A stretch of DNA of 64,000 bases from Fonticella tunisiensis (GTDB taxonomy: Bacteria; Bacillota; Clostridia; Clostridiales; Caloramatoraceae): NCBI RefSeq assembly GCF_004364155.1, contig NZ_SOAZ01000002.1:1-64000 (forward strand), given 5' to 3'. Shown in pieces: positions 34,050-42,644 of the stretch; the first letter of the stretch is position 1, and every line of letters begins with the position of its first letter. Made by a program: the position numbers and the translations under genes. The notes under the pieces are model-generated. The model saw only the letters and a program-made list of their open reading frames with translations. It was not told the origin of the DNA and ran no database searches.

Positions 34050-35567
34050 TTGAGGGAAACCGAATTCGTACTTGAAATGAATAATATCTCTAAGGAATTT
34101 CCCGGGGTAAAGGCACTCGATAACGTAACCTTAAAGGTACGCCCAGGAACTGTACATGCCCTTATGGGAGAAAACGGAGCAGGAAAATCAACCCTTATGA
34201 AATGCCTTTTCGGGATATATAAACAGGATTCAGGGGACATAATCCTGGATGGTGAAAAAGTTGAAATAAATAACTCAAAAATTGCCCTTGATAATGGAAT
34301 TTCAATGATACACCAGGAGCTTCACCCGGTGCCCCTAAGAAGTGTAATGGAAAACATATGGCTTGGAAGATTTCCTATACGTAGATTAGGACCATTAAAA
34401 TTTGTTGATCATAAAAAAATGTATAAAGATACGGAGAAGCTCTTTAAAGAGCTTAACATGGATATAAAGCCCGATACAATAGTAGGAAGTATGTCTGTTT
34501 CAAAGATTCAGATGATGGAAATTGCAAAGGCTGTATCCTATAATTCAAAGGTTATAATAATGGATGAGCCAACCTCATCATTAACCGAAAACGAAGTAGA
34601 ACATTTATTTGCAATAATCCATAAATTGAAAAGCAAGGGAGTTGCAATCATTTATATATCTCATAAAATGGAAGAAATACTTAAAATTTCTGATGAAGTA
34701 ACCATAATGCGTGATGGCAGGCGTATAGGCACATGGCCCGCTTCAGAGCTTACAACCGATATGATAATATCTAAAATGGTAGGACGAGAACTTACAAACA
34801 GGTTTCCGGAGAGGAGAAATACACCTGGTGAGGTGTTACTTAAGGTTGAAAAACTTACATCACCCAACCCCAGGTCCTTTAAAGATGTGTCCTTTGAACT
34901 TAGAAGGGGTGAAATACTTGGAATAGGGGGGCTTGTTGGCGCCCAGCGTACGGAGCTTGTAGAGGCAATATTTGGTTTGAGAGCTGTGCAGTCTGGACAA
35001 ATTTATATAAACGGAAAGGAAGTTAAAATTAAATCTCCAATAGATGCTAAAAACCACAGGATTGCCCTTCTTACTGAAGAAAGGCGTGCAACAGGGATAA
35101 TACCCGTTTTATCAGTCCTTGAGAACACACTTATTGCCAATCTAAAGAACTATGTAAAGCCCTATTTTCTTCTAGATGAGAAGAAGAGGAGGGAAGATGG
35201 AGAAAAAATTATAGAAAGGCTTAAGGTAAAGACGCCTTCTTCAAATACGCTTATAAAGGATCTTTCAGGTGGAAATCAGCAGAAGGTGTTAATTGCAAGA
35301 TGGCTTCTTACCGAGCCTGAAATATTAATACTTGATGAGCCTACCCGTGGTATTGATGTTGGTGCAAAATATGAAATATATACTATAATGGCAGACCTTG
35401 CAAAGCAGGGTAAAAGCATTATTATGATATCATCTGAAATGCCCGAGCTTATGGGAATGTCTGACAGGATAATGGTTATGTGCGAAGGACGTCTTTCAGG
35501 GTTTGTTGATGGAAAAAATGCAACAGAGGAAGAAATAATGCGACTTGCTACGCGGTTTATTGCCTAA
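34050..35567 (+). CDS. mglA: Sugar ABC transporter ATP-binding protein (tandem NBDs)
   Basis: A 505-aa CUT2-family ATPase with two nucleotide-binding halves. First: Walker A GENGAGKST (about residue 39) and MDEPTSSLTENE, with the signature position reading MSVSK. Second: EILGIGGLVGAQRTEL (the usual degenerate Walker A), signature LSGGNQQK and LDEPTRGIDVG. Start TTG 34050 follows AGGAGG at 7 nt; an upstream in-frame ATG (34026) overlaps poorly. It energises import with MglC. Confidence 0.92.
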   Translation: MRETEFVLEMNNISKEFPGVKALDNVTLKVRPGTVHALMGENGAGKSTLMKCLFGIYKQDSGDIILDGEKVEINNSKIALDNGISMIHQELHPVPLRSVMENIWLGRFPIRRLGPLKFVDHKKMYKDTEKLFKELNMDIKPDTIVGSMSVSKIQMMEIAKAVSYNSKVIIMDEPTSSLTENEVEHLFAIIHKLKSKGVAIIYISHKMEEILKISDEVTIMRDGRRIGTWPASELTTDMIISKMVGRELTNRFPERRNTPGEVLLKVEKLTSPNPRSFKDVSFELRRGEILGIGGLVGAQRTELVEAIFGLRAVQSGQIYINGKEVKIKSPIDAKNHRIALLTEERRATGIIPVLSVLENTLIANLKNYVKPYFLLDEKKRREDGEKIIERLKVKTPSSNTLIKDLSGGNQQKVLIARWLLTEPEILILDEPTRGIDVGAKYEIYTIMADLAKQGKSIIMISSEMPELMGMSDRIMVMCEGRLSGFVDGKNATEEEIMRLATRFIA

Positions 35568-35583
35568 GGGGGGAGGATTATAG

Positions 35584-36621
35584 ATGAGCAATTTAAAATT
35601 AAAAAATGATGAAGTAAAAAATGCCATAAAACCCAAGAAGATAAAGGAGTTAGTATCACAAAATGCAATATATGTAGTTCTTGTAGTTCTCATAGTAGCC
35701 ATTGCAGTAGTAAATCCCAGATTTATATCATTTGCAACTTTTAAAGATATATTGCTTCAAAATTCAACGAGGGCTATTATAGCTTTAGGTATGTCATTTA
35801 TACTTATAACGGGAGGAGTTGACCTTTCAGCAGGGCGTGTCGTTGGACTTGCAGCGGTTCTCTCTGCCTCAATGCTTCAAAAGGCGGATTATTCAAGAAG
35901 ATTTTTTCCTGATATGCCGAATTTGCCACTATGGCTGCCCATTGTAATTGCTGTGGCAGCGGGACTTGCATCAGGCCTTCTGAATGGATTTATTATTTCA
36001 AAATTTAATGTTCCACCGTTTATTGCAACGCTTGGAACAATGGTAATTGTATATGGAGCCAATTCCATATACTTTGACCTGCCTCCAAACGACTCACAGC
36101 CTATAGGTGGGCTTAGAAGTGACTTTACCAATCTTGGTTCGGGTTCTATCCTTTCAATACCTATTATAATATTGATAGCTATTATTGTAACACTTATTGT
36201 GTGGGTAATTCATAATAAGACACGGCTTGGCAAAAACATGTTTGCGATAGGTGGAAATGCTGAGGCTGCGAAGGTTTCAGGAATTAACGTCGGGCGTACC
36301 CTTTTGATTTTGTACGGAATTGCAGGTGCACTCTTTGCACTGGGAGGAGTCCTGGAGGCAGCAAGAACAGGCGGTGCAACCAATAACTATGGCAACATGT
36401 ATGAGCTTGATGCCATTGCAGCCTGCGTCGTTGGCGGGGTGTCAAACCTTGGAGGTATAGGAACAGTACCTGGAGTAATAACTGGCGTTTTAATATTTGG
36501 AGTAATAAACTATGGTTTAACATATATCAATATAAACCCATACTGGCAGCTTATAATAAAGGGTCTTATCATTGTAGCGGCTGTTGGATTTGATATTAGA
36601 AAGTATCTGGCTAGAAAGTAA
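35584..36621 (+). CDS. mglC: Sugar ABC transporter permease
   Basis: A 345-aa CUT2 permease with about eight to ten membrane segments. Family motifs: ALGMSFILITGGVDLSAGRVVGLAAVLSA, NGFIISKFNVPPFIATLGTM, GLRSDFTNLGSGSI, IGGNAEAAKVSGI, and AACVVGGVSNLGGIGTVPGVITGVLIFG. It is 16 bp after mglA with GGGGGGAGG, completing mglBAC. Substrate probably galactose or glucose, judged from MglB. Confidence 0.92.
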   Translation: MSNLKLKNDEVKNAIKPKKIKELVSQNAIYVVLVVLIVAIAVVNPRFISFATFKDILLQNSTRAIIALGMSFILITGGVDLSAGRVVGLAAVLSASMLQKADYSRRFFPDMPNLPLWLPIVIAVAAGLASGLLNGFIISKFNVPPFIATLGTMVIVYGANSIYFDLPPNDSQPIGGLRSDFTNLGSGSILSIPIIILIAIIVTLIVWVIHNKTRLGKNMFAIGGNAEAAKVSGINVGRTLLILYGIAGALFALGGVLEAARTGGATNNYGNMYELDAIAACVVGGVSNLGGIGTVPGVITGVLIFGVINYGLTYININPYWQLIIKGLIIVAAVGFDIRKYLARK

Positions 36622-36630
36622 AATTCGTTT

Positions 36631-36663
36631 AAAAAAGATGCAGGTTTATCTGCATCTTTTTAT
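36631..36663 (+). terminator. Terminator of the mglBAC operon
   Basis: AAAAAGATGCAG pairs with CTGCATCTTTTT across a 6-nt loop, followed by TATTT. Confidence 0.9.
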
Positions 36664-36842
36664 TTACCTTGACTTTTTCGTTTTTAGTATTGCCAGGGCC
36701 TTAGGTAAATATGCAGATTTTGAAGGAAAATGTGAACTGTCCCTTGATTATTATAAATTCTTACTTTATTAAGGCATTTGTGTATATGATAGTCCCTTTA
36801 GGAGAAAACTTTATTTAGTGAAACTATAAGGGAGGTATAAAA

Positions 36843-38756
36843 ATGAGTGAAACCATTTTGGAAAGAACTGAGGGACGCATAAGCTATCATGATTCCGTGG
36901 AGGAGATGGTAAAAAGAATAAGGGAAGATGGAATGTCTAACGTCTTTGATAGATGGGCCTCTCAGGAAAAAATAAGATGTAAGTTCTGCCTTGAGGGAAT
37001 GAGCTGTCAGCTTTGTTCTCAAGGACCCTGCAGGATAAACCTTAAGGGTGAACAGCAAAAGGGAGTGTGCGGGATTGGACCAGACGCTATGGCAATGAGA
37101 AACATGCTCCTTAGGAATATAATGGGGGCAGGTACATATGGACACCATGCATATGAGGCATTCAGGACCTTAAAGGCGACAGGAGAGGGAAAAACTCCTT
37201 TTAAAATTAAAGATGTTGATAAGCTAAAGTGGATGTGTGAAAAGGTAGGGATTAACATTAACCAGGATATAAACAGGATGGCTGTAGAGCTTGCAGACTT
37301 TTTAATGACAGAGATGAGAAGGGGTTCAAATGAATCCAGCGTAATGGTTGATGTTTTTGCACCCAGGAAGAGAAAACAGATCTGGAAGGACCTTGGGATA
37401 TATCCTGCTGGTGTTGAACATGAGGAGCAAAATGCTGTGGCAAGCTGTCTTACAAATGTAGATGGAGATTATGTTTCCCTTGCTAAAAAGGCCTTAAGGC
37501 TTGGACTTTCAACTATATATACAGCGCAGATAGGGCTGGAAATGGTGCAGGATATACTATTTGGAACTCCAACTCCCCACGAGGTAAATGTAGACCTTGG
37601 AATTATGGATCCGGATTATGTAAATATAGTATTTAACGGACATCAGCCCTGGGCAGGAGTTGCTACACTTCAAAAAGCAAGAACAAAGGAGGTTCAGGAC
37701 AGGGCAAAGGCTGCAGGTGCAAAGGGTTTAAGAATAGTAGGTTCAATAGAAACAGGACAGGAGCTTCTTCAAAGGTTTGAGATTGATGATGTTTTTGTTG
37801 GGCTTATGGGTAATTGGCTTGCAATAGAACCTCTTCTTGCAACAGGTACAGTTGACGTATATGCAATGGAGGAAAACTGTTCACCGCCTTCAATAGACCA
37901 TTATGCAGAAAAGTATCAGGTAACTTTAGTTGGTGTAAGCACAATAATAGGAATACCTGGACTAAACCACATGATTCCATATCATCCTGATAAAGTAGAT
38001 GAAATGGCAGATAAGCTTATAGATCTTGCAATCGAAAATTTCAAAAAGAGAAAAGATAAGGTAAAACCTATGGTTCCAAAACATATTCAAAGGGCAATAT
38101 CAGGTTTTTCAACTGAAGCATTGCTTAATGCCCTTGGAAATAAGCTTGATCCACTTGTTGATGTTATAGCAGCAGGCAAAATAAAGGGAGTCGTAGCCCT
38201 TGTAAACTGTTCAACGCTTAGAAACGGGCCACATGACTGGAATACAATAAATCTTGTGAAGCAGCTAATTAAGAAGGATATTTTAGTTGTGGCGGGAGGA
38301 TGTGGAAACCACGGACTTGAAGTTGCGGGGCTCTGCAATTTCGATGCAATAGAGATGGCAGGACCGGGGCTCAAGGAAGTATGCAATATGCTTAAGATTC
38401 CTCCTGTGTTAAGCTTTGGAACCTGCACAGATACAGGAAGAATTTCCATGCTTGTTACAGAGATTGCAAACCATCTTGATGTTGATATTCCTGACCTTCC
38501 AATAGCAGTAACTGCACCTGAATGGATGGAGCAAAAGGCAACAATAGATGGGGTATTTGCCGTTGCATATGGCGCATATACACATCTATCTCCAACTCCA
38601 TTTTTAACAGGAGGCAGAGATCTTGTTAAGCTTCTCACAGAGGATGTGGAAGGTCTTACAGGAGGCAAGATTGTACTTGGAGATGACCCTGTGGAGGCTG
38701 CAGACAACATAGAGGCTCACATAATAAGTAAGAGAAGGAAATTAGGGCTTGGATGA
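36843..38756 (+). CDS. CooS-family protein with altered active-site ligands (CooS-V-like)
   Basis: A 637-aa homologue of anaerobic CO dehydrogenase catalytic subunits. N-terminal Fe-S ligands are Cys46, Cys49 (CX2C, D-cluster position) and Cys55, Cys58, Cys63, Cys76 (B-cluster). Of the six C-cluster ligands of CODH-II, His267 (NGHQP), Cys346 (ENCSPPS), Cys456 (VNCST), Cys487 (GGCGNHG) and Cys528 (GTCTDTG) are present. The usual GICCTGNE reads GSIETGQE, so the Cys295 equivalent is Glu303 and its neighbour is Ile302. The HEPVLSE region is also changed. No cooC, cooF or acs gene is nearby. In Carboxydothermus a CooS-V lacking a canonical cysteine was reported to hold an Fe-S-O cluster and not to oxidise CO. 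AAGGGAGG precedes ATG. Confidence 0.85.
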   Translation: MSETILERTEGRISYHDSVEEMVKRIREDGMSNVFDRWASQEKIRCKFCLEGMSCQLCSQGPCRINLKGEQQKGVCGIGPDAMAMRNMLLRNIMGAGTYGHHAYEAFRTLKATGEGKTPFKIKDVDKLKWMCEKVGININQDINRMAVELADFLMTEMRRGSNESSVMVDVFAPRKRKQIWKDLGIYPAGVEHEEQNAVASCLTNVDGDYVSLAKKALRLGLSTIYTAQIGLEMVQDILFGTPTPHEVNVDLGIMDPDYVNIVFNGHQPWAGVATLQKARTKEVQDRAKAAGAKGLRIVGSIETGQELLQRFEIDDVFVGLMGNWLAIEPLLATGTVDVYAMEENCSPPSIDHYAEKYQVTLVGVSTIIGIPGLNHMIPYHPDKVDEMADKLIDLAIENFKKRKDKVKPMVPKHIQRAISGFSTEALLNALGNKLDPLVDVIAAGKIKGVVALVNCSTLRNGPHDWNTINLVKQLIKKDILVVAGGCGNHGLEVAGLCNFDAIEMAGPGLKEVCNMLKIPPVLSFGTCTDTGRISMLVTEIANHLDVDIPDLPIAVTAPEWMEQKATIDGVFAVAYGAYTHLSPTPFLTGGRDLVKLLTEDVEGLTGGKIVLGDDPVEAADNIEAHIISKRRKLGLG

Positions 38757-38780
38757 TTTTAAAGTTTATTAAATAAAATT

Positions 38781-38813
38781 AATAGCCTCTGCATAGAGAG
38801 TAGAGGTTATTTT
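38781..38813 (+). terminator. Terminator of the cooS-like gene
   Basis: AATAGCCTCTGC (38781-38792) pairs with GTAGAGGTTATT (38800-38811), then a T run. Confidence 0.85.
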
Positions 38814-38848
38814 TTATTCTGTTATATCATAAATATAATTAATATTAA

Positions 38849-39005
38849 CTCGTTTTGCTGGATAAATTTACAGATCCGCGCTGCGATAAAAAATATATTT
38901 CATTCACCAGTACGCTTAGCAAAGAAGTTCTAAGGCTCGGGATTTGAAAAATGTGAATTTCATATATTTTTTATCTGCGCTCAGCCCTTGAACTAGCACA
39001 ACGGA
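38849..39005. mobile_element. MITE-like palindromic element, copy D
   Basis: A 157-bp element with ends CTCGTTTTGCT and, inward from the right, TCCGTTGTGCT. It is flanked on both sides by the identical 10-mer TTAATATTAA (38839-38848, 39006-39015), the best target duplication of the family. Subterminal arms GCGCTGCGATAAAAAATATATTTCATTCAC-like and its complement (GTGAATTTCATATATTTTTTAT...GCGC) make a long hairpin around TTCTAAGGCTCGGG. It sits between the cooS terminator and the liv promoter and appears not to disrupt either. Confidence 0.85.
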
Positions 39006-39081
39006 TTAATATTAAATATTACATAAAGTTCTAAAAATGAAATCATAAAAATAAAAACTTGCAAAAATCTTTAAAAAAGTA

Positions 39082-39110
39082 TTGACAGGGAATTTTAATT
39101 GTGGTAATTT
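39082..39110 (+). promoter_or_regulatory. Promoter of the T-box/liv operon
   Basis: TTGACA (39082-39087), 17 bp, TAATTT (39105-39110). It is followed directly by the T-box leader. Confidence 0.75.
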
Positions 39111-39116
39111 ATACAC

Positions 39117-39417
39117 AATAATATTTCGCTAAAGGGAATAATAAGTTAATATGATAATGACGATGACGAAGACAAAACTATCGGTAAATCAATCACAGAG
39201 AGCCGGGTATGCTGAGAGCCGGTATTGATTTGATAGATAATGATCACTTCAGAGTCGTATAGCCGAAGCTTAGTAGGCTATAACGTGGGGGCCCCGTTAA
39301 AAGGCCAGGGTTTTATTGAACCTGATGAGATAATTATCGTGAGATAATTATGAAGTAGAGTGGTACAGCGTTTTATACGCCTCTACATGTATATTTATAC
39401 ATGTAGAGGCCTTTTTA
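39117..39417 (+). promoter_or_regulatory. T-box leader, probably isoleucine-specific
   Basis: A tRNA-sensing transcription attenuator upstream of the branched-chain amino-acid transporter. Stem I features: AGAGAGCCGGG and GCTGAGAGCCGG (distal loop region), and the specifier ATC (39243-39245) directly before ACTTCAGAG. The T-box sequence AGTAGAGTGGTACAGCG (39354-39370) can pair with CTCTAC of the following terminator. Terminator: GCCTCTACATGTATA / TATACATGTAGAGGC (39379-39410) then T5. Uncharged tRNA-Ile would favour antitermination and raise expression of livKHMGF. Specifier assignment is by position; the other elements are clear. Confidence 0.88.
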
Positions 39418-39446
39418 TATATTAAAAAAGCTAAGGGGGGATTTGG

Positions 39447-39530
39447 TTGGGAATTTCCACTGGACAGGATGAAGATGGTATTATTACTGGCATTTTATTA
39501 AATAAAAAAATATTTGATGGAAAGGGTTGA
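39447..39530 (+). CDS. Possible 27-aa upstream open frame before livK
   Basis: TTG 39447, with AAGGGGGG 6 nt upstream, opens a 27-codon frame (GISTGQDEDGIITGILLNKK, then IFDGKG) that stops 4 bp before the livK ATG. The good ribosome site and proximity would allow translational coupling with livK. It contains two Ile-Ile/Ile-Leu pairs but no strong regulatory codon run. No homologue recognised. Confidence 0.35.
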   Translation: MGISTGQDEDGIITGILLNKKIFDGKG

Positions 39531-39534
39531 GAAT

Positions 39535-40701
39535 ATGAGTAAAAAGGTGTCTTTATTCATGTCACTGATTCTCATGTTAAGCTTATTTGCGGGGTGTTCT
39601 TCAAAGGCCACAGGCGGAAACTCGGATAAAATAAAAGTAGGACTTAACTATGAGCTTTCAGGAAACGTTGCAACATACGGACAGGGCCTTGTGGAGGGCA
39701 TTGAACTTGCATTTGAAGAGATAAATAAAAATAGCGGAGTTCTCGGAAAACAGATAGAGATGATTAAAGTTGACAACAAATCAGACAACGCTGAGGCTGC
39801 AAATGTATCAACAAGGCTTGCAACAAGGGATAAGGTAGTTGCAATTTTAGGAGCTGCAACCTCAGGAAACACAAAGGCTGCTACTCCTGCAGCAATGCAA
39901 AATAAAGTTCCATTGATATCCGCTTCAGCCACTGCAGACGACGTAACAGTGGACAGCAACGGAAAGGTTAGAGAATTTGTATTCAAAACCACATTTAGTG
40001 ATTCCTTCCAGGGGGTTATGATGGCTAACTTTGCTTATAACGATTTAGGACTTAAAAAGGCAGCAGTTTTAATCGATACAACCAGCGATTACAGCAAGGG
40101 GCTTTCAAAGAATTTTCAGGATACCTATAAAAAACTTGGGGGAACTATAGTAACTGAAGAGGCCTATCAGGCTAAGGAAACTGACTTTAAGGCCGTTTTA
40201 ACAAAGATTAAGGGAACTAATCCAGATGTACTGTTTGTGCCGGGATATTATGAAGAGGTTGGACTTATAGTTAAACAGGCAAGAGAACTTGGACTTAACG
40301 TACCTATACTTGGAGGAGATGGATACGATTCTCCAAAGCTTGCTGAGATAGCAGGAAGGGATGCATTGAACAACGTATACTACTCAAATCATTATTCATC
40401 GCAGGACAACACCCCGGAGGTTGTAGAGTTCAAGGAGAAATTTAACAAAAAGTATGGAAAGGATCCCGATGCCTTCAATGCATTAGGTTACGACCTGGCA
40501 TATTTCCTTGCAGATGCTCTTAAGAGAGCGGGGGCTGCAGATCCTGTAAAGCTTAAGGATGCACTTGCCGCAACAAAGGATTTTGAAGGAGTAACAGGAA
40601 AAATAACAATAGATGATAAGCATAATCCTGTAAAATCCATTACGATAATTCAAATGAAAGATGGAAAACCAACCTTCTTAAAGAAGCTTGATCCACAATA
40701 A
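39535..40701 (+). CDS. livK: Branched-chain amino-acid ABC substrate-binding lipoprotein
   Basis: A 388-aa lipoprotein of the LivK/LivJ family (type 1 binding fold). Lipobox LFAGC with Cys at about residue 20. Motifs: KVGLNYELSGNVATYGQG, ILGAATSGNTKAATPAAMQNKVPLISASATADDVT (ligand-binding Ser/Thr), FVPGYYEEVGLIVKQARELG and YDLAYFLADALK. ATG 39535 is chosen over 39514, since the lipoprotein signal starts there. It is controlled by the upstream T-box, which agrees with Ile/Leu/Val import. Confidence 0.92.
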   Translation: MSKKVSLFMSLILMLSLFAGCSSKATGGNSDKIKVGLNYELSGNVATYGQGLVEGIELAFEEINKNSGVLGKQIEMIKVDNKSDNAEAANVSTRLATRDKVVAILGAATSGNTKAATPAAMQNKVPLISASATADDVTVDSNGKVREFVFKTTFSDSFQGVMMANFAYNDLGLKKAAVLIDTTSDYSKGLSKNFQDTYKKLGGTIVTEEAYQAKETDFKAVLTKIKGTNPDVLFVPGYYEEVGLIVKQARELGLNVPILGGDGYDSPKLAEIAGRDALNNVYYSNHYSSQDNTPEVVEFKEKFNKKYGKDPDAFNALGYDLAYFLADALKRAGAADPVKLKDALAATKDFEGVTGKITIDDKHNPVKSITIIQMKDGKPTFLKKLDPQ

Positions 40702-40707
40702 TAATAC

Positions 40708-40738
40708 GAATTCTCAGGTGTTTTTCACCTGAGAATTC
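40708..40738 (+). terminator. Intra-operon hairpin between livK and livH
   Basis: GAATTCTCAGGTG (40708-40720) pairs perfectly with CACCTGAGAATTC (40726-40738). Only a weak T run follows, so partial attenuation or 3'-end protection of livK mRNA is likely. Confidence 0.65.
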
Positions 40739-40783
40739 AATAATTTTCTATAACATCAATTAAAAATAAAAAGGAGTGATGGG

Positions 40784-41668
40784 ATGAAAGAATTACTTCA
40801 GCAGGTTATAAACGGATTATCCCTTGGAAGCATATACGCCCTAATTGCCCTTGGATACACTATGGTGTATGGAATAATAAATTTAATCAATTTTGCACAC
40901 GGTGATATATATATGGTAGGGGCATACGTTGGTTTTGCCGTAACAACATCTCTTCACCTTGGATTTTTCCCATCCCTTGTTATATCAATGGTAGTGTGCA
41001 GCATACTCGGAGTTATTATTGAAAAGGTTGCATATAAGCCAATACGAGGATCTAGCAGAATAGCTGCGCTGATTACTGCAATTAGCGTTTCTCTTTTTCT
41101 TGAATATGGAATGATGTATTTTGTAAAGGCAGAAACAAGGACTTTTCCAAATGTGCTGGGGAAAAACAGCTTAAAGCTTTTAGATGGAAGTGTAGTAATT
41201 GATTATAAAAACATTTATATTGTTGCAATAACCATAATTTTAATGGTGGCACTTCAATATATAATTCGTAGAACAAAAGCAGGAAAAGCAATGAGGGCTG
41301 TATCTTTGGACAGGGAAGCAGCACAGTTAATGGGAGTAAACGTTGACAGGACAATATCCTATACCTTTGCAATAGGTTCCGCCCTTGCAGGAGCAGCGGG
41401 GGTTCTTGTTGGAGTTTATTATACAACTATCAATCCTCTTATGGGCATAGTACCCGGGCTTAAGGCATTTATAGCAGCAGTTATCGGTGGAATAGGAGTA
41501 ATACCCGGGGCTGTATTTGGAGGTTTATTCCTTGGAATGATAGAAACGATGGTCAGTGCATATGGTGGTTCATTATACAAGGACGCAGTTGCCTTTGCCA
41601 TACTAATTCTTGTTCTTTTACTAAGACCAAGTGGACTCTTAGGGCGCAATATAAAGGAAAAGGTATAG
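40784..41668 (+). CDS. livH: Branched-chain amino-acid ABC permease LivH
   Basis: A 294-aa inner-membrane permease with about eight hydrophobic segments. The family start LLQQVINGLSLGSIYALIALGYTMVYGIINLINFAHGDIYMVGAYVG is clear, as are AVSLDREAAQLMGVNVDRTI (ATPase-contact loop) and PGLKAFIAAVIGGIGVIPGAVFGG. AAAGGAGTGATGGG precedes ATG. Second structural gene of the T-box-controlled livKHMGF operon. Confidence 0.94.
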   Translation: MKELLQQVINGLSLGSIYALIALGYTMVYGIINLINFAHGDIYMVGAYVGFAVTTSLHLGFFPSLVISMVVCSILGVIIEKVAYKPIRGSSRIAALITAISVSLFLEYGMMYFVKAETRTFPNVLGKNSLKLLDGSVVIDYKNIYIVAITIILMVALQYIIRRTKAGKAMRAVSLDREAAQLMGVNVDRTISYTFAIGSALAGAAGVLVGVYYTTINPLMGIVPGLKAFIAAVIGGIGVIPGAVFGGLFLGMIETMVSAYGGSLYKDAVAFAILILVLLLRPSGLLGRNIKEKV

Positions 41669-41678
41669 GGGTGATAAT

Positions 41679-42644
41679 GTGAATACGAATTTGTTTAGAA
41701 GAAGAAATATATTGAGTTTGTTTATCATAGTTTTTCTATATATTGCAGTTCAATTAATGAGCAATTTGGGTATTATAGATTCATATATAATGCTTAATTT
41801 GATAATCATTGGTATTAACATAATACTTGCAGTAAGCCTAAACCTTATAACGGGATTTACAGGACAGTTTTCTCTTGGACATGCAGCCTTTATGTCCATA
41901 GGTGCCTATGCCTCAGCAATTGCAACGACAAAATTAGAACAGCCATTTATAGTTGGAATACTGATGGCTGCTGTTTCCGCTGCTGTGGCTGGTGTTATAA
42001 TAGGCATTCCAACCCTGAGATTAAAGGGAGACTACCTTGCAATTGCAACCCTTGGCTTTGGGGAAATAGTAAGAATTATAGGACTTAACGTTGACTACGT
42101 AGGAGGAGCGACGGGATTAAATGATATACCCCAGTATACAAACTGGACATGGATATATTTTATGGTCATTGCAACTGTTTTAATTATAAAGAATTTCATT
42201 AACTCCTATCATGGAAGGGCATGTATAGCAATAAAGGAAGACGAAATTGCAGCAGAGGCAATGGGAGTTAATACTACCTATTATAAAGTACTTGCCTTTA
42301 CAATTGGGGCACTGTTTGCAGGAATTGCAGGAGCACTTTATGCAAACTATTTTTATTTTATAAAGCCTGATTCCTTTGGATTTATGAAATCCATTGACAT
42401 ACTTGTAATTGTCGTATTTGGAGGAATGGGAAGTATACTGGGATCTATAGCTGGAGCTGTGGTTTTATCAATTATATCAGCATTTCTTCAAAGCATACCG
42501 GAACTTCGCATGGTGGTTTATGCAGTAATCCTCTTTTTAATAATGGTATATAGGCCTAATGGACTTCTTGGAAAATTTGATTTAAAGGATTTGAAGCTTT
42601 TTAGAAAAGGAGGGAAAGTAAATGCCGGTATTAAGGGTGAGTAA
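41679..42644 (+). CDS. livM: Branched-chain amino-acid ABC permease LivM
   Basis: A 321-aa permease with about nine membrane segments. Motifs: NLITGFTGQFSLGHAAFMSIGAYASA, TLRLKGDYLAIATLGFGEIVRI, AIKEDEIAAEAMGVNTTYYK (coupling loop), and VVFGGMGSILGSIAGAVVL. It starts at GTG 41679 after a short AGGGGTGAT site, 11 bp after livH, and overlaps livG by 23 bp. Confidence 0.94.
   Translation: MNTNLFRRRNILSLFIIVFLYIAVQLMSNLGIIDSYIMLNLIIIGINIILAVSLNLITGFTGQFSLGHAAFMSIGAYASAIATTKLEQPFIVGILMAAVSAAVAGVIIGIPTLRLKGDYLAIATLGFGEIVRIIGLNVDYVGGATGLNDIPQYTNWTWIYFMVIATVLIIKNFINSYHGRACIAIKEDEIAAEAMGVNTTYYKVLAFTIGALFAGIAGALYANYFYFIKPDSFGFMKSIDILVIVVFGGMGSILGSIAGAVVLSIISAFLQSIPELRMVVYAVILFLIMVYRPNGLLGKFDLKDLKLFRKGGKVNAGIKGE

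Noticed and set aside
38087-38710. 207-codon minus-strand frame within the cooS-like gene
   Set aside because: Antisense shadow with Ser/Pro-rich composition; the plus strand is a conserved family.
36843-38756. Functional carbon monoxide dehydrogenase / Wood-Ljungdahl gene
   Set aside because: A key C-cluster cysteine is replaced by Glu and no maturation, ferredoxin or acetyl-CoA synthase genes are adjacent.
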